A DNA stretch of 64,000 bases, taken from contig NZ_CP165647.1 in NCBI RefSeq assembly GCF_041199985.1, forward strand, positions 1,860,001-1,924,000. The letters run 5' to 3'. Positions 27,920-38,100 of the stretch are shown here, piece by piece. The position numbers and the translations under genes were made by a program. The DNA comes from Leptotrichia sp. HSP-536 (GTDB taxonomy: Bacteria; Fusobacteriota; Fusobacteriia; Fusobacteriales; Leptotrichiaceae). The notes beneath the pieces are model-generated. The model was not told the origin of the DNA and did no database searches. It saw nothing but the letters and a program-made list of their open reading frames with translations. How positions within the stretch are numbered: the stretch's first letter is position 1; each line of letters begins with the position of its first letter.

Positions 27920-27949
27920 TTGACAAATTATAAAAATATATGATATACT
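27920..27949 (+). promoter_or_regulatory. Promoter of the tRNA cluster
   Basis: TTGACA (27920-27925) and TATACT (27944-27949) with an 18-base spacer, ending 16 bases before tRNA-Ser. Confidence 0.85.
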
Positions 27950-27964
27950 AATTAAGTAACGTGT

Positions 27965-28050
27965 GGGTGGATGTCCGAACGGTAAGGGACCGGTCTTGAA
28001 AACCGGCGAAATCGCAAGATGTCTGGGTTCGAATCCCAGTTCACCCGCCA
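27965..28050 (+). tRNA. tRNA-Ser(TGA)
   Basis: The acceptor arms GGGTGGA and TTCACCC pair with one G-U. The anticodon loop CTTGAAA within CCGGT/ACCGG gives TGA. It has a long variable arm, the T-loop TTCGAAT, and an encoded CCA end. Confidence 0.95.
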
Positions 28051-28065
28051 TAAAATTATGTTTTT

Positions 28066-28157
28066 GGAGAAGTGGCAGAGAGGCCGAATGCGCTCCCCTG
28101 CTAAGGGAGTATCCGGGCTAAAACTTGGATCGAGGTTCAAATCCTCCTTCTCCGCCA
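28066..28157 (+). tRNA. tRNA-Ser(GCT)
   Basis: The acceptor arms GGAGAAG and CTTCTCC pair fully. The anticodon loop CTGCTAA within CTCCC/GGGAG gives GCT. It has a long class II variable arm and an encoded CCA. Confidence 0.95.
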
Positions 28158-28185
28158 TTTTTTTTAATAAACTAATTAATAAAAT

Positions 28186-28262
<77 letters not shown>

Positions 28263-28339
28263 CTTTATAAATAAAATACAGTATTTACATAGCTTGAAGA
28301 GATTAAAAAAAACTTTGGAGACAATTTGAGGACATTTTT

Positions 28340-28548
28340 TTAACACTCTTCATTTTTTAATTTCTCAAGTGTATCTATTAGCTTGTCCTCATTTCCATCC
28401 ATTAAATGTTCATATGTGTCTAGTGTCATTTTAACACTTTTATATCCTAATCTTTTTGAACTACTATTTATATTTACGCCTTCGTTCAATAAAATGCTTG
28501 CATGACTATGTCTGAAAACGTGTAACCCTATTTTCTTTAACTGCTATT
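28340..28548 (-). pseudogene. C-terminal remnant of a tyrosine-recombinase integrase
   Basis: Hand translation of the minus strand gives LHVFRHSHASILLNEG, then RLGYKSVKMTLDTYEHLM, and a stop at 28340. These are the HxxR box, the LGH-like box (here LGY) and the catalytic Tyr of phage-type integrases. Everything before the HxxR box is lost to stops. The piece ends 78 bases from tRNA-Arg, a typical integration target. Confidence 0.8.
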
Positions 28549-29143
28549 TTTTTATTTTCTAAACTTAATAATGAAATTTTTATTATTTTTTCTTTTAACT
28601 TGTTTTTCTTATCTGCTTTCGTTTTGGCTCTTATGCTGTACAGTCAACTATTGCTTTACACTTTATTTTTTCAGTTTCTAATTCTCTTATTTTCAGTTCC
28701 AGAATTTCAGATTTTTCTTCTAAAAGAAACTGACAGCGTCTTTTATATCCTCTTCATCCATCTCACTTTCATCGCTGTTAAAGGCCGCTATAATGTATCA
28801 GTCATGCATCATTGTTTTAGCTGTCTTTTCCCAAAAGTTCCAACATATCTTTTTCAAAATCAATTTCTCCACCTTCCTTAATAACTTCTTCTATTTTCGA
28901 ATTTTTGAATTTGAAATTTGATGAATTACATTTAGGTTATAAATATAAGCAAAAAAAAGAACTTGAAAAAGAATTAAAAGAAGTGCCAAGTGATGATAAA
29001 GTGACTAGACTTAGTTTTTATATATCTGAATTATTTGTTAGTTTTGAAAACTAAAGAGCTAATTATCCTGGAAAAACAATGTTGAAATATTAAAAAGAAA
29101 AAACAGGGCAGGGCCTGGCAGAAGAACTTGGTAATATATTTGG
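28549..29143. other. Wreckage of an integrated element
   Basis: Only gene shards are visible. On the minus strand there is a helical stretch LLEEKSEILELKIRELE near 28700 and KEGGEIDFEKDMLELLGKDS ending near 28820. On the plus strand a C-terminus, KELEKELKEVPSDDKVTRLS, ends at 29054, and near 29110 there is EKTGQGLAEELGNIFG. None has a start. With the integrase piece they suggest a largely deleted prophage or integrative element. Confidence 0.5.
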
Positions 29144-29189
29144 CTAGTCTAAGAAAGGGGCTGTATCATAATTATGAGATAGTCTTTTA

Positions 29190-29223
29190 TAATATAAAAA
29201 AACTGAGACAAAATCCCAGTTTT
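29190..29223 (-). terminator. Terminator of the efe-tat operon
   Basis: AAAACTGGGA and TCTCAGTTTT form a stem with one mismatch, followed on the minus strand by TTTTTT. It lies about 150 bases after the tatA stop. Confidence 0.6.
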
Positions 29224-29374
29224 GAAGTATCATATATATTATGAATGAAAAAACAATAATGAAATAGAGGATCTCTTTAACCATTTTATCGCTAAATTGA
29301 TTGAAAAGATTACGATAAATTAAGTTCATAACTCTAGATTTTCTTAATCTTTTTATTATATTAATTTTAATATT

Positions 29375-29575
29375 TTACTTATCTTCTTTTTTATTCTCTA
29401 CATTTTTACCATCATTAATTTCTGATTCAATTCCAGAAACTGACTTTTTAAATTCCCGAATCATTTTTCCTATAGCTTCTCCTAGTTCAGGCAATCTTTT
29501 TGGCCCAAAAATAAGTAATGCACCAAGTATAAGGACTATTAGTCCTGGTGCTCCTATATCTCTAAAAATTCCCAT
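29375..29575 (-). CDS. tatA: Twin-arginine translocase subunit TatA
   Basis: A 66-residue protein: a short periplasmic start, one membrane helix (GLIVLILGALLIFGP), the FGPKRLPELG hinge and an amphipathic helix EAIGKMIREFKKSV, then a charged tail. It forms the protein-conducting part of the Tat system with TatC. No tatB is adjacent, so this is probably a minimal TatAC system. GGAGGG lies about 10 bases before the ATG, within two bases of the tatC stop. Confidence 0.95.
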   Translation of the reverse strand: MGIFRDIGAPGLIVLILGALLIFGPKRLPELGEAIGKMIREFKKSVSGIESEINDGKNVENKKEDK

Positions 29576-29577
29576 TT

Positions 29578-30291
29578 TTAATTATCCCTCCTTCTTTTAT
29601 AGACATATTTACAAACAGAAATACTCACTTCATAAAGTAATATTAATGGTGCTGCCATCATTAAATCGCTTATAAAATCAGCTGGCGTCAAAACGACTGC
29701 AACTACCAGCAAAATAAAGTAGCCATATCGCCTATTTTTTATCAAATATTGCGGTGTTAGTATGTGCAAGGATGTTAGAAATGCCACAATAACAGGCAAT
29801 TCAAATATCACCCCAAGTGGCAGTGATGTATGCAGTACAAATGTCAAATAATTGTTTGCTGTAAGATGAATACTGAATAAATCATCTCCAAAAGATAATA
29901 AAACATTTAGTAAAGCAGGTGTTACTATAAAAAATCCAAACGAAAGTCCTATAACAAATAATATAAAAGTTGCAGGTACATAAGATAAAATTGCCTTAGC
30001 TTCCTTTTCCTCAAGAGCAGGACGGATAAATGCCCAAATCTGATAACTTGTAAAAGGTAGCGTCAAACTAAAAGCACATATTCCAGCCAACATCAAATAA
30101 ATGCTCAAAATATCATTAGGCCCAAGAACTGTGAGCTTCTGCTTGAATGAAACCGTCAGTAATTTGTAAATATCGGAGCAAAATAGCAAACTTACTAAAA
30201 AAGCCGCAATAAAAAATATAATTGTAATAATGAGCCTTTTCCTAAATTCGCTCAAATGTTCAACAAGCGTCTGTTCATTAATTTCAGCCAT
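29578..30291 (-). CDS. tatC: Twin-arginine translocase subunit TatC
   Basis: A 237-residue membrane protein with six predicted spans. The conserved N-terminal block LVEHLSEFRKRLI, which binds the twin-arginine signal, is present, as are LPFTSYQIWAFIRPAL and the FELPVIVAFL region. ATG at 30291 follows AAAGGA; a longer frame to 30306 is less likely. It is flanked by efeU and tatA in one transcript. Confidence 0.95.
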   Translation of the reverse strand: MAEINEQTLVEHLSEFRKRLIITIIFFIAAFLVSLLFCSDIYKLLTVSFKQKLTVLGPNDILSIYLMLAGICAFSLTLPFTSYQIWAFIRPALEEKEAKAILSYVPATFILFVIGLSFGFFIVTPALLNVLLSFGDDLFSIHLTANNYLTFVLHTSLPLGVIFELPVIVAFLTSLHILTPQYLIKNRRYGYFILLVVAVVLTPADFISDLMMAAPLILLYEVSISVCKYVYKRRRDN

Positions 30292-30335
30292 TTTATTCCT
30301 TTCCAATATTTTTATCTTTTTAATTTAAAATTTTT

Positions 30336-32036
30336 TTATTTATCTTTTCTCTTTTTTATCAATGCAGCAATCACGATAATCACAATTAAAATTAATTGAC
30401 TAATAAATACTTCCATATTTGCATAAATTCCCAAAATTTCCATTGTAGGTATAAAATGAACTACGTGTAACGGTAAAATCCCCACAACTTGCAGCATGTG
30501 AATACTTGTCCCAAGCATTTTAAACGCAAGGAAATAAATTGTCCATGTAAGTACAAAAAACACTTGATGTATTTTTATTTTTGAAGAAGCGTATATTAAA
30601 ACAAGTGCAATTACAATTAGTATCAATATCGCACTTACAATACCAATAATCAAATTCTGCAATGAAATTAATGGTAAAATTCCTACATAAAACAATATTG
30701 TTTCTGCCCCTTCTCTAAATACCGCAAGAAAACTAAGTACAAACATTGACACAAAACTTCCTGTACTTAATACAATATCCATTTTTCTGTCAATATAATC
30801 TTGCCAAGATTTCAAGGATGATTTACTATGCAACCAAAATCCAATCCCAATCATCATTATAACCGCAAAAATTCCTACAAATCCTTCCAAAATTTCACGA
30901 TTTGTTCCTGAAGATACTGTAGGAAATAAAGCCTGAAGAGCAAATGCTATTACCACACTTGCAAAAATTCCAGCAGCAGCTCCTGTATACACCCAACGCA
31001 ATCCTTTTTTCTGATTTGCAGCTTTCAAACTACTTACCAATGCCAGAACAATAAGAAGTGCTTCCACACCTTCACGAAGGAGTATAAACATTGCGTCAAC
31101 AAATGTATATTGTGCTTTTGTATCAATTTGTAATAATTCTGTTATTAATCCTTGCAATTGTTCCTGATACTGTTTTTCGCTACCTTTTACCATGATTATT
31201 GGAGTCTGTGTTTCCACTTTTGTATATAAAGCTGAATTTCTCGTACTTACATCGCCTTCAACCGTAGGCCATACCTGAATAAACTCTTTCACTTTTGACT
31301 GACCTTTAGATTTATTTCCATTTTTAAAGGCTTCCAACGCATCTTTCAACATATCTACAGCTTCTTTTAGTGTAATTGTGCTTGAAACATTAGTTTCTAT
31401 CTTCTTGCCATCTAAATAGTCTCGTATTGTTGATTTCAAGTCATTAAAAGAATTGATTGTGTTGTCATAATCAAATGGCTCCACTTCCATAGAGCTTCTC
31501 AAAAACGACATTGCAGTTTCCACTTTTCCATAGTAAGGAATACTTCTGCTTCTTATAAAACTTTCATTCCTTGTCCATACGCCATTAAATTTCAGATATT
31601 CTTTTTTCATAAGTTCCACATCTTTAGATTGAATTGCCTTTTCCAGCACGTCTAAAGCAGGATTCATTCTTGACTGGAATTTTTTCTTTTCTGCATTATC
31701 ATCAACAGGATTCTGCTCTTTTTCAAAAGCTAGTAATGCTGTTGTAACTTCTCTCAGGTCATCTTCTGACAATACAGCTTTTTCTTTATTTAAAAGTTCC
31801 TGTACCTTTTTCCCTTTCGTAGAATCAGCATTTTTAAACTTTTTAAATTCATCTCTTACTTCGGAAAAAAGTTTTTTTGCTTCATTTTGGTTATTATTTT
31901 TTATTGCAGTTGTTGTGTCTGTAATTTTTATGTAAAGTCCGCTATAGCTTTCTTCTGCAATAATATTCGTGAAGAATAGCATAAAGCACAAAAATAGCAT
32001 TGTACTTATTTTTTTATTCAAATAATTTCTGCCCAA
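30336..32036 (-). CDS. efeU: FTR1-family iron permease EfeU with N-terminal periplasmic domain
   Basis: A 566-residue protein. A signal peptide (to about residue 27) is followed by a soluble helical domain (30-305) and a seven-helix FTR1 permease. The two iron-relay REXXE motifs are REGVE at 321-325 and REGAE at 441-445. The N-terminal extension is common in the long bacterial FTR1 proteins and may replace a separate metal-capturing partner. The TTG at 32036 has AAGGAG six bases upstream and overlaps the efeB 3' end by 23 bases. It imports iron, probably delivered by EfeO and EfeB. Confidence 0.9.
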   Translation of the reverse strand: MGRNYLNKKISTMLFLCFMLFFTNIIAEESYSGLYIKITDTTTAIKNNNQNEAKKLFSEVRDEFKKFKNADSTKGKKVQELLNKEKAVLSEDDLREVTTALLAFEKEQNPVDDNAEKKKFQSRMNPALDVLEKAIQSKDVELMKKEYLKFNGVWTRNESFIRSRSIPYYGKVETAMSFLRSSMEVEPFDYDNTINSFNDLKSTIRDYLDGKKIETNVSSTITLKEAVDMLKDALEAFKNGNKSKGQSKVKEFIQVWPTVEGDVSTRNSALYTKVETQTPIIMVKGSEKQYQEQLQGLITELLQIDTKAQYTFVDAMFILLREGVEALLIVLALVSSLKAANQKKGLRWVYTGAAAGIFASVVIAFALQALFPTVSSGTNREILEGFVGIFAVIMMIGIGFWLHSKSSLKSWQDYIDRKMDIVLSTGSFVSMFVLSFLAVFREGAETILFYVGILPLISLQNLIIGIVSAILILIVIALVLIYASSKIKIHQVFFVLTWTIYFLAFKMLGTSIHMLQVVGILPLHVVHFIPTMEILGIYANMEVFISQLILIVIIVIAALIKKRKDK

Positions 32037-33252
32037 TGTATTCTCCTTTCCTTATTCCTCCAAAACACGCAAAAATTCCTGTTCCAATGTGAGTAATGTA
32101 TTCATTCAGTTTATCTTCATTTCCTAGGCTGTTCTGAATCTTTATAAACTGATCAGGATGTTTTTGGAAACATATAAATAGCAGTCCCGCGTCAAACTGT
32201 CCGCTCACTTCATCTATTCCATTAGAATAAGAAAAGGCACGGCGTGCTATTTTAACATCAGCTTTTTTGGCAAGATAAACATGTGAATCAATTGGTAGAA
32301 CTGGTTTTCCATCTGGCCCTTTTTTATTTATGTCAATCGTTGCAAATTCGTCTGTTTCTCCAAAGGGAGCCCCACTTTCTTTATACCTTCCAAACGTATT
32401 TTCCTGCTCCTGCAAATTAGTTCTATCCCACGTTTCAAGATGCATTTGAATACGCCTTACAATAAGAAAAGTCCCATTTTTCAGCCAATTATCTTTATCA
32501 TACCAGACAACATTTTTAAAATCATTATCATTTTTCGGATTTTCCGTTCCATCTTTAAATCCAAAAAGATTTCTTGGAGTTTCTTTTCCATTTCCAATAG
32601 GCAAAAAGCCAGCTTGAGTCCATTTTAAAGTAATTAAGGCACGACCTTTACGAACAAGATTTCTCACAGCGTGAAATGCCACTTGAGCATCATCCGCACA
32701 AGCTTGAATACAGATATCTCCACCTTTGTACTTGTCCTTTATCTGGTCTCTCGGAAAATGTGGCAAATCCTTAAATTCTTCCATTTTCTTATTATCCATC
32801 TTCAATTTATCCAGAAAAGATGGACTTATTCCAAAAGTTATTGTCAAACGGTATGGATTTAATCTCACTGTTTCTCCTGTATCTATCGGAGGAACTAGAT
32901 GATTTTCAAGTTCTGGAGCTACAAGTTCACCCTTCATAAGTTTTTCAGAATAATCTGTCCAGTTCCTGAACATCTGTTTTATTTCTTCCTTGTCCGTAGA
33001 ATGTAAATCTAATACCGCAAAATAAACATTTTTCTGAACAGGAGTAGCAATTCCCGACTGATGTTCTCCATAAAATGAGATTTCTTCATTTCCAACAACT
33101 TGATTTGCCTTGCCGCTAAACATATTTGCAAAAATTGCACCCGCTCCACTCGCTCCAATTGCAGCTCCAGCTCCTACTATTCCTGCTTTTTTCAAAAAAT
33201 CACGACGTGATATTTTTTTATCAAACCATTTTTTATCATTTTCGCTATCCAT
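32014..33252 (-). CDS. efeB: Deferrochelatase / Dyp-type peroxidase EfeB, Tat-exported
   Basis: A 412-residue heme peroxidase. The twin-arginine signal SRRDFLKK (15-22) is followed by a hydrophobic Ala/Gly-rich core, so it is exported folded by TatAC encoded downstream. The Dyp motif GFKDGTENP holds D234, and the likely heme ligand is H324 in PIDSHVYLA. R340 or R341 in KIARRAFSY would be distal. AGAGG precedes the ATG. It is thought to oxidise ferrous iron or release iron from heme for EfeU. Confidence 0.93.
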   Translation of the reverse strand: MDSENDKKWFDKKISRRDFLKKAGIVGAGAAIGASGAGAIFANMFSGKANQVVGNEEISFYGEHQSGIATPVQKNVYFAVLDLHSTDKEEIKQMFRNWTDYSEKLMKGELVAPELENHLVPPIDTGETVRLNPYRLTITFGISPSFLDKLKMDNKKMEEFKDLPHFPRDQIKDKYKGGDICIQACADDAQVAFHAVRNLVRKGRALITLKWTQAGFLPIGNGKETPRNLFGFKDGTENPKNDNDFKNVVWYDKDNWLKNGTFLIVRRIQMHLETWDRTNLQEQENTFGRYKESGAPFGETDEFATIDINKKGPDGKPVLPIDSHVYLAKKADVKIARRAFSYSNGIDEVSGQFDAGLLFICFQKHPDQFIKIQNSLGNEDKLNEYITHIGTGIFACFGGIRKGEYIGQKLFE

Positions 33253-33284
33253 TGTATTTACCTCTTTTTATACTGTAAGTTATT

Positions 33285-33360
33285 TAAGATGTGTTCGATA
33301 ATCTAAATGTTAATTTTAGCAAGGGGAATTAACCCCTTACTTGATAATACTTAAACATAT
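33285..33360. repeat. Palindromic dispersed repeat, copy B (G/C-core family)
   Basis: It starts GATGTGTTCGATAATCTAA like copy A. The core AGCAAGGGGAATTAACCCCTT is a near-perfect palindrome, and the right end reads TTACCGAATAGTATA. It lies between efeO and efeB, so it may also act as a hairpin within the operon RNA. Confidence 0.65.
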
Positions 33361-33378
33361 TAATTACCGAATAGTATA

Positions 33379-34257
33379 TTATTTTTTAGGAGTTGCCTCC
33401 ATTACAATTCCCATTTGTGATAAAGGTTCTCCAAGTTTAGTAACTGCTTCAGCTAGAATTTTTGTATCTTCTTTTGTTAATTCTGTATATAATTTGTAAT
33501 GCTTATCATCAGTCATATATTTATCAAGAAGTGCATTTACAGCTTTAAATTCAGTATCTAAAGTTGTTACAAGTTTAGCATCTTTTTGTTCTAATTTAGG
33601 TCTGAATAATTCAAAAATTTTCTGAGCCCCTTCGATATTTGCTCTAAAGTCGTACAAATCAGTATGTGAGAACACTTCTTCTTCCCCAGTAATTTTTTGA
33701 GTTGAAACTTCATTTAATAAGTCAATTGCTCCTGTAACCATTAAATCAGGCGTTACTTCGATTGTGGCAATTTTTGCCTTTAGCTCCTTAATGTCGTTTA
33801 CGAGATCATCTGCGTATTTTTCAGTTCCTTTTGTAGTGTTTTGTTCCCATAATATTTTTTCAATTCTATGGAATCCTTTCCAACCTTCCTCATTTTTAAA
33901 TTCTTCCTTGAAGTCTACAAGTCGATAATCTATCTTAATATCATATTCCCCAAAACTTTCAGCGATAGGCTCTGATCTTTCGTAGGCCATACGAATTAAT
34001 GGATAAACTTTTTTAGCTTCATCCAATTTTCCAGTTTTCAATAATTGTGCAAAATTTTCTGTGTCTTTTAAAAGCATATCAATTTGTCCTTCAACATACG
34101 TTTTATATTCTGCAGTTTCCTTGCTTAAATCTGTCTTTCCTTGTGCAGCTTGTCCTGCCGTAGTCCCAGCGTTTCCACCGTCCTTAGCTCCGTTATCTTT
34201 ACCACAGCTTACTAATGCTAATGCTCCTATTAGCAATAATATTCCCATTTTTTTCAT
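33379..34257 (-). CDS. efeO: EfeO/EfeM-type lipoprotein (imelysin/M75 domain)
   Basis: A 292-residue lipoprotein. The lipobox LVSC puts lipidated Cys at residue 18, followed by a Gly/Lys-rich linker to about residue 45. The rest is a helical M75 domain with FGEYDIKIDYRL and the metal-binding GFHRIEKILWE (HxxE) block. It lacks the cupredoxin domain of Escherichia EfeO, as in EfeM. It probably binds iron at the cell surface and hands it to EfeU. First gene of the operon; AGGAGG lies just upstream. Confidence 0.9.
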   Translation of the reverse strand: MKKMGILLLIGALALVSCGKDNGAKDGGNAGTTAGQAAQGKTDLSKETAEYKTYVEGQIDMLLKDTENFAQLLKTGKLDEAKKVYPLIRMAYERSEPIAESFGEYDIKIDYRLVDFKEEFKNEEGWKGFHRIEKILWEQNTTKGTEKYADDLVNDIKELKAKIATIEVTPDLMVTGAIDLLNEVSTQKITGEEEVFSHTDLYDFRANIEGAQKIFELFRPKLEQKDAKLVTTLDTEFKAVNALLDKYMTDDKHYKLYTELTKEDTKILAEAVTKLGEPLSQMGIVMEATPKK

Positions 34258-34290
34258 AAAAAAATTCCTCCTAAATTTTATCTGGTCTAT

Positions 34291-34319
34291 ATTATACTTA
34301 TTATTTTATTATTTGTAAA
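34291..34319 (-). promoter_or_regulatory. Promoter of the efe-tat operon
   Basis: TTTACA (34319-34314) and a perfect TATAAT (34296-34291) with a 17-base spacer, 34 bases before the efeO ATG. The spacer AATAATAAAATAATAAG is pure A/T apart from one G, but I see no convincing Fur box. Confidence 0.85.
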
Positions 34320-34487
34320 GTAAAATTATTTGAATTTCAAAATTTTTTTCATAAACAATACTTTTATAAAATATTTTATAGTAAACTATGAAATTTTTAT
34401 TTAAATTATACACTAATTAAAAGAAAAATCACATAAAATTACAGATATTATATGATAAAATTATTATATAATTAATAAAGGAGGAGA

Positions 34488-34964
34488 ATGATTATGAAAA
34501 ACAATATAAAATCTATGAAATTTTTATTTATTTTTTGTGTTTTTTTATTTTCATTCAACATTTTGGCTAATTTACGAATGGTTAGAAAAGAAATCCCAGT
34601 TGAACACTTGCCGGCAACTATTATAGAGGATTTAGAAAGTGGGAGAATGAATTATATCAGAAATCAACAATGTTTTGTAACTAGTCACAGAACATTTTAT
34701 GATGAAAATCTTAGTATGAATCACGTAGATATCAATGCAGCATGTGTTGAAATAAATCCTAATAGAAAGATAAATTGGGATTATCCTGCTATTCCTGAAA
34801 ATGCCGAAGTTAAAACAATTCATGTTGTAGGAAAAGATTTTTCAGAACAAGTGCATAGCAGTTTGAAAAATGGAAAGACTGTGTTTTTAGTAAAAAAACT
34901 GGCATACTATAATCCTTCTCATGAAAATTACAAAAAAAATGAATATTTTTACTCTGAACAATAA
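34488..34964 (+). CDS. Secreted protein of unknown function
   Basis: A 158-residue protein with an N-terminal Sec signal (MKFLFIFCVFLFSFNILA). The mature part has strand-like segments with two cysteines (QQCFVTSH and NAACVEIN) that could form a disulfide, and the block EVKTIHVVGKDFSEQVHSSL. AAAGGAGG precedes two possible ATGs (34488 and 34494); the second has the better spacing. It is divergent from the efe operon and convergent with the autotransporter gene. No family recognised. Confidence 0.7.
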   Translation: MIMKNNIKSMKFLFIFCVFLFSFNILANLRMVRKEIPVEHLPATIIEDLESGRMNYIRNQQCFVTSHRTFYDENLSMNHVDINAACVEINPNRKINWDYPAIPENAEVKTIHVVGKDFSEQVHSSLKNGKTVFLVKKLAYYNPSHENYKKNEYFYSEQ

Positions 34965-34991
34965 AGAAAGCAATAAAAACAAATAAAATAT

Positions 34992-35044
34992 GCTAAAAAA
35001 TGATCTAGAAACTTAACAACGAAAAGTTTAAAGGTCATTTTTTA
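34992..35044 (+). terminator. Terminator of the secreted-protein gene
   Basis: AAATGA...AAACTT pairs with AAGTTT...TCATTT around an AACAACG loop, followed by a T-rich run on the plus strand. Confidence 0.7.
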
Positions 35045-35055
35045 TTTATAAAAAT

Positions 35056-35090
35056 TAGAGAAAGTGTAAAAATATAAACACTCTCTCTAA
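35056..35090 (-). terminator. Terminator of the giant autotransporter gene
   Basis: GAGAGAGTGT pairs with ACACTTTCTC around an AT-only loop, about 20 bases after the stop. The following T-run is weak (TAATTTTTAT). Confidence 0.6.
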
Positions 35091-35110
35091 ATGAATTACA
35101 AATATTTTTA

Positions 35111-38100
35111 TTAAAAAATTACTCTTACTCCAATTCCACCTCTTACATTTTTACCTTTTGTGTCATAACCAGCATTTATTGTTGCACCAAATCTTGTATT
35201 TTCAATTCCAAGGTTCAAATCAGCTTTTCCGTTTCCACGTCTGTCATCCTTTTCACCTCGTATATCAAACCATCCAGCTGTTGTATAACGTACCCTTCCT
35301 TGGTTGCTTACATCTCCAACTTTTCCAAGTTCATTTTGATACGCAAGTCCTAATTTGGCAACAAAAGTTGTTCTAACTCCCATTGGCTGTTTGTATTTAA
35401 ATTCTATTCCAGCTTCAGGCTTTATAGAGTAGTAGTCATTTGACTTAACTTCTAGACGTACTTGTCCGTTATCTTCCTTTAAACCAGTAAATCTTCCATA
35501 TTCAAATTTTAAGCTTCCATACGGAGAAATACTTGTTCTTTCGCTTGTTCTGATATTTTTTCTAAGCTCATTTTTTAGCCCAAATCCGTATGAACGGTAT
35601 TCAGATTTTGATTGAAATATTTCATCAACAACAAGGAATTTTCTTTTCATTTCACCAGTTCCTGCAAATCCTTCTGCCGATACAGTCCAGTTCAAACCAT
35701 TATTATAATCTTTTCCAATTGGCATTGATTTAAACACACCTGCTTTTAGAATATTTTGTTCTTCTTTTGAACCGCCTATATCACTAAAGTCAAATTTATT
35801 TTTAATAGCTCCTGCATACCATCCTTTCGATTCTCCCAGTCTTACAGTTTCATTTTCATTCAAGTATGCAAATCCATAGGCCTTATTTTTGTAATCAATA
35901 ATTCCAGCTGTATCTGTCTTGTATTCACCTTTCATTCCAAATGTTTTCATTTTATTTGAATTTTTTGATTTTGTATCCCATTCATTTCTCAAATATCCAA
36001 ATTCCTTATTCAATAAATTACCAGTTTCAAAAATTCTTTGCTGAACATTTGCATACTGATGTCCCATCATTTCATCAATTGCTTGCGTCATTACCGCTTC
36101 TTCATTTTTCCCTATACTATTCAGCTTAACAAACACTCTTTTTTCAATTGATGTAAGCTCATTCATGTCATATCTTTGTTCCAGACCGTCCACGAAATTA
36201 TAAGGATTTTCCTGTTTCTCAACTAAAGAAGTATAAGGTATCTTTTTCATTGCCAATCCCACCAGCTGTCCATGACTATCTAAAACTGGAGTAGCAATCC
36301 AAGTCATTGAACCAGACAAAGTTGTCAATCTGAAATTTCTTCCTTGTATTTCTTGTAGGAAAGGCTTGATTACATCTCCTGATAAAAACCATTGTTTCTT
36401 GTTAGTTATTTCTGAATATTCAGTTCCGATAATTAATTGACTATTTGAAGGAGGTGCAACTCCAACAAAATTAACAGGTTTTGTTCTTCCTAGAGTATCT
36501 ATATAAAATCCAACATCAGATATTGAGACATTCGATTCTCTTCCCACAATCTTTTCAATTTTTTCAACTTCAGAATCTGGAATTTGAACCCCACCTATCG
36601 AAAACACTGGTTTCCCATTTTTGATTACAATAGAAACTCCTTCAAAACTTTTATCAGTACCACTAGCCTGTACAATTTCCTGTCCTCTAGGATCAGAAGC
36701 AAGCTTATCGTTAATTTGAGCTTTCAGCTTATCTATATCATCTTGGGAAACATCCTTCCAGCTAATTCCAAATGCTCCTTTTCCAGCAACTTTAATATTA
36801 CCATAATTCTTAATTACAGCATATCTTTCAAGTTTTCCATTCGAATCTCTTTTCCCTCTGATAATAACTCCATAGCTGTCTTCCGCATCTATTAGAATAT
36901 TTCCATGATTTTCAAGAGTTGATCCGTTCATTATTGCAACTCCTACAAGTCCGTTTACATTTTTATTTACTTTTCCATCTCTTCCTGCGTAAGCATCTGC
37001 TGTTCTAATAAGCCCATTTTTATGATTTACAAAAGTAGCTCCATTATCTATATAAACTCCTGTCATGCTTTGAACCTTGTCAGAGGCTGTGGCTCTGCTT
37101 CCATCCAAATAAATCTTACCAAAGTTTTCTACAACAGTTCCATGTCCTGAACCATACATTCCTATTGATTTATTTCCGTATACTCTAATTTCTCCACTTT
37201 CGTGATTTATAATATGTCCACCATTATCAGCGGCCATTCCTATACCATAAACAATTTTTGAAGTATCTGCATACGGTTTTCCTGTTAATGAATCCATGTC
37301 ATCAGTTTTTCCTACAGATATTTTCGCTTTATTTGTTACTTTTCCTCCTGGTGCATAAATTCCTATATTTCCTTTTCCATTTGAAAAATCAATATTTCCT
37401 TCATTAACGAAATCTCCGCCATTTTTAATATAAAATCCTATTAAATGGTCAGAATTGTTTCCATTAATGCTTCTCTTATTATTTATATCAGCTTTTCCGC
37501 TTGAATATAGGAACACACTGTCATTTTCCATAGTTACAGTTCCAGAATTATCATTTCTATAAATATTTGTTTTAGATAAATCCGTATTATTTAAAATAAA
37601 TCCATACGATTTTTCTCCAATTGTAATTTTAGAAGACTGGTCATTTATTTCTGCCCCATTTACTGCATAAACACCAACAGGCTCAGTATTTACAACTGTT
37701 GAAGTGTGTTTATCAACGTTCAGTTCACCTTTTAAGACAACTTTGCCTTTTTCCTTATAAATTCCTATTGCTTCGTCCTTTACGTTAATTTTTCCAGATT
37801 CAATTTCTACATCCGAATCAGTTTTTGAATAAATACCTATTGATTTTTTTCCAACTTCTATTTTACCAGAAGCATGGTTTATGCTTGAAGAACCTTCAGC
37901 AGTATAAATACCTATCGTCGGCTCAAGTGAACTTAATGAATCAGCTATGTCTATATCTGCCGTATTTTTAAAGGACTGAACACCTCTTAAGAACACTCCT
38001 AAAGTTTTTTTGCCTGAAAGAGTCAGTTTCCCATTATTAACAACCGTTTTAAAGGTATTTGCATTTGAATAAATTCCAACAGAATCTTCTCCAGTTAAAG

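Noticed and set aside
28600..28881. A 93-codon plus-strand frame in the integrase wreckage
   Set aside because: It is the reverse of coding shards on the minus strand and is extremely Phe/Leu-rich with no ribosome site.
34297..34340. A possible Fur box before efeO
   Set aside because: The AATAATAAAATAATAAG spacer is superficially Fur-like, but it lacks the GATAAT...ATTATC symmetry.
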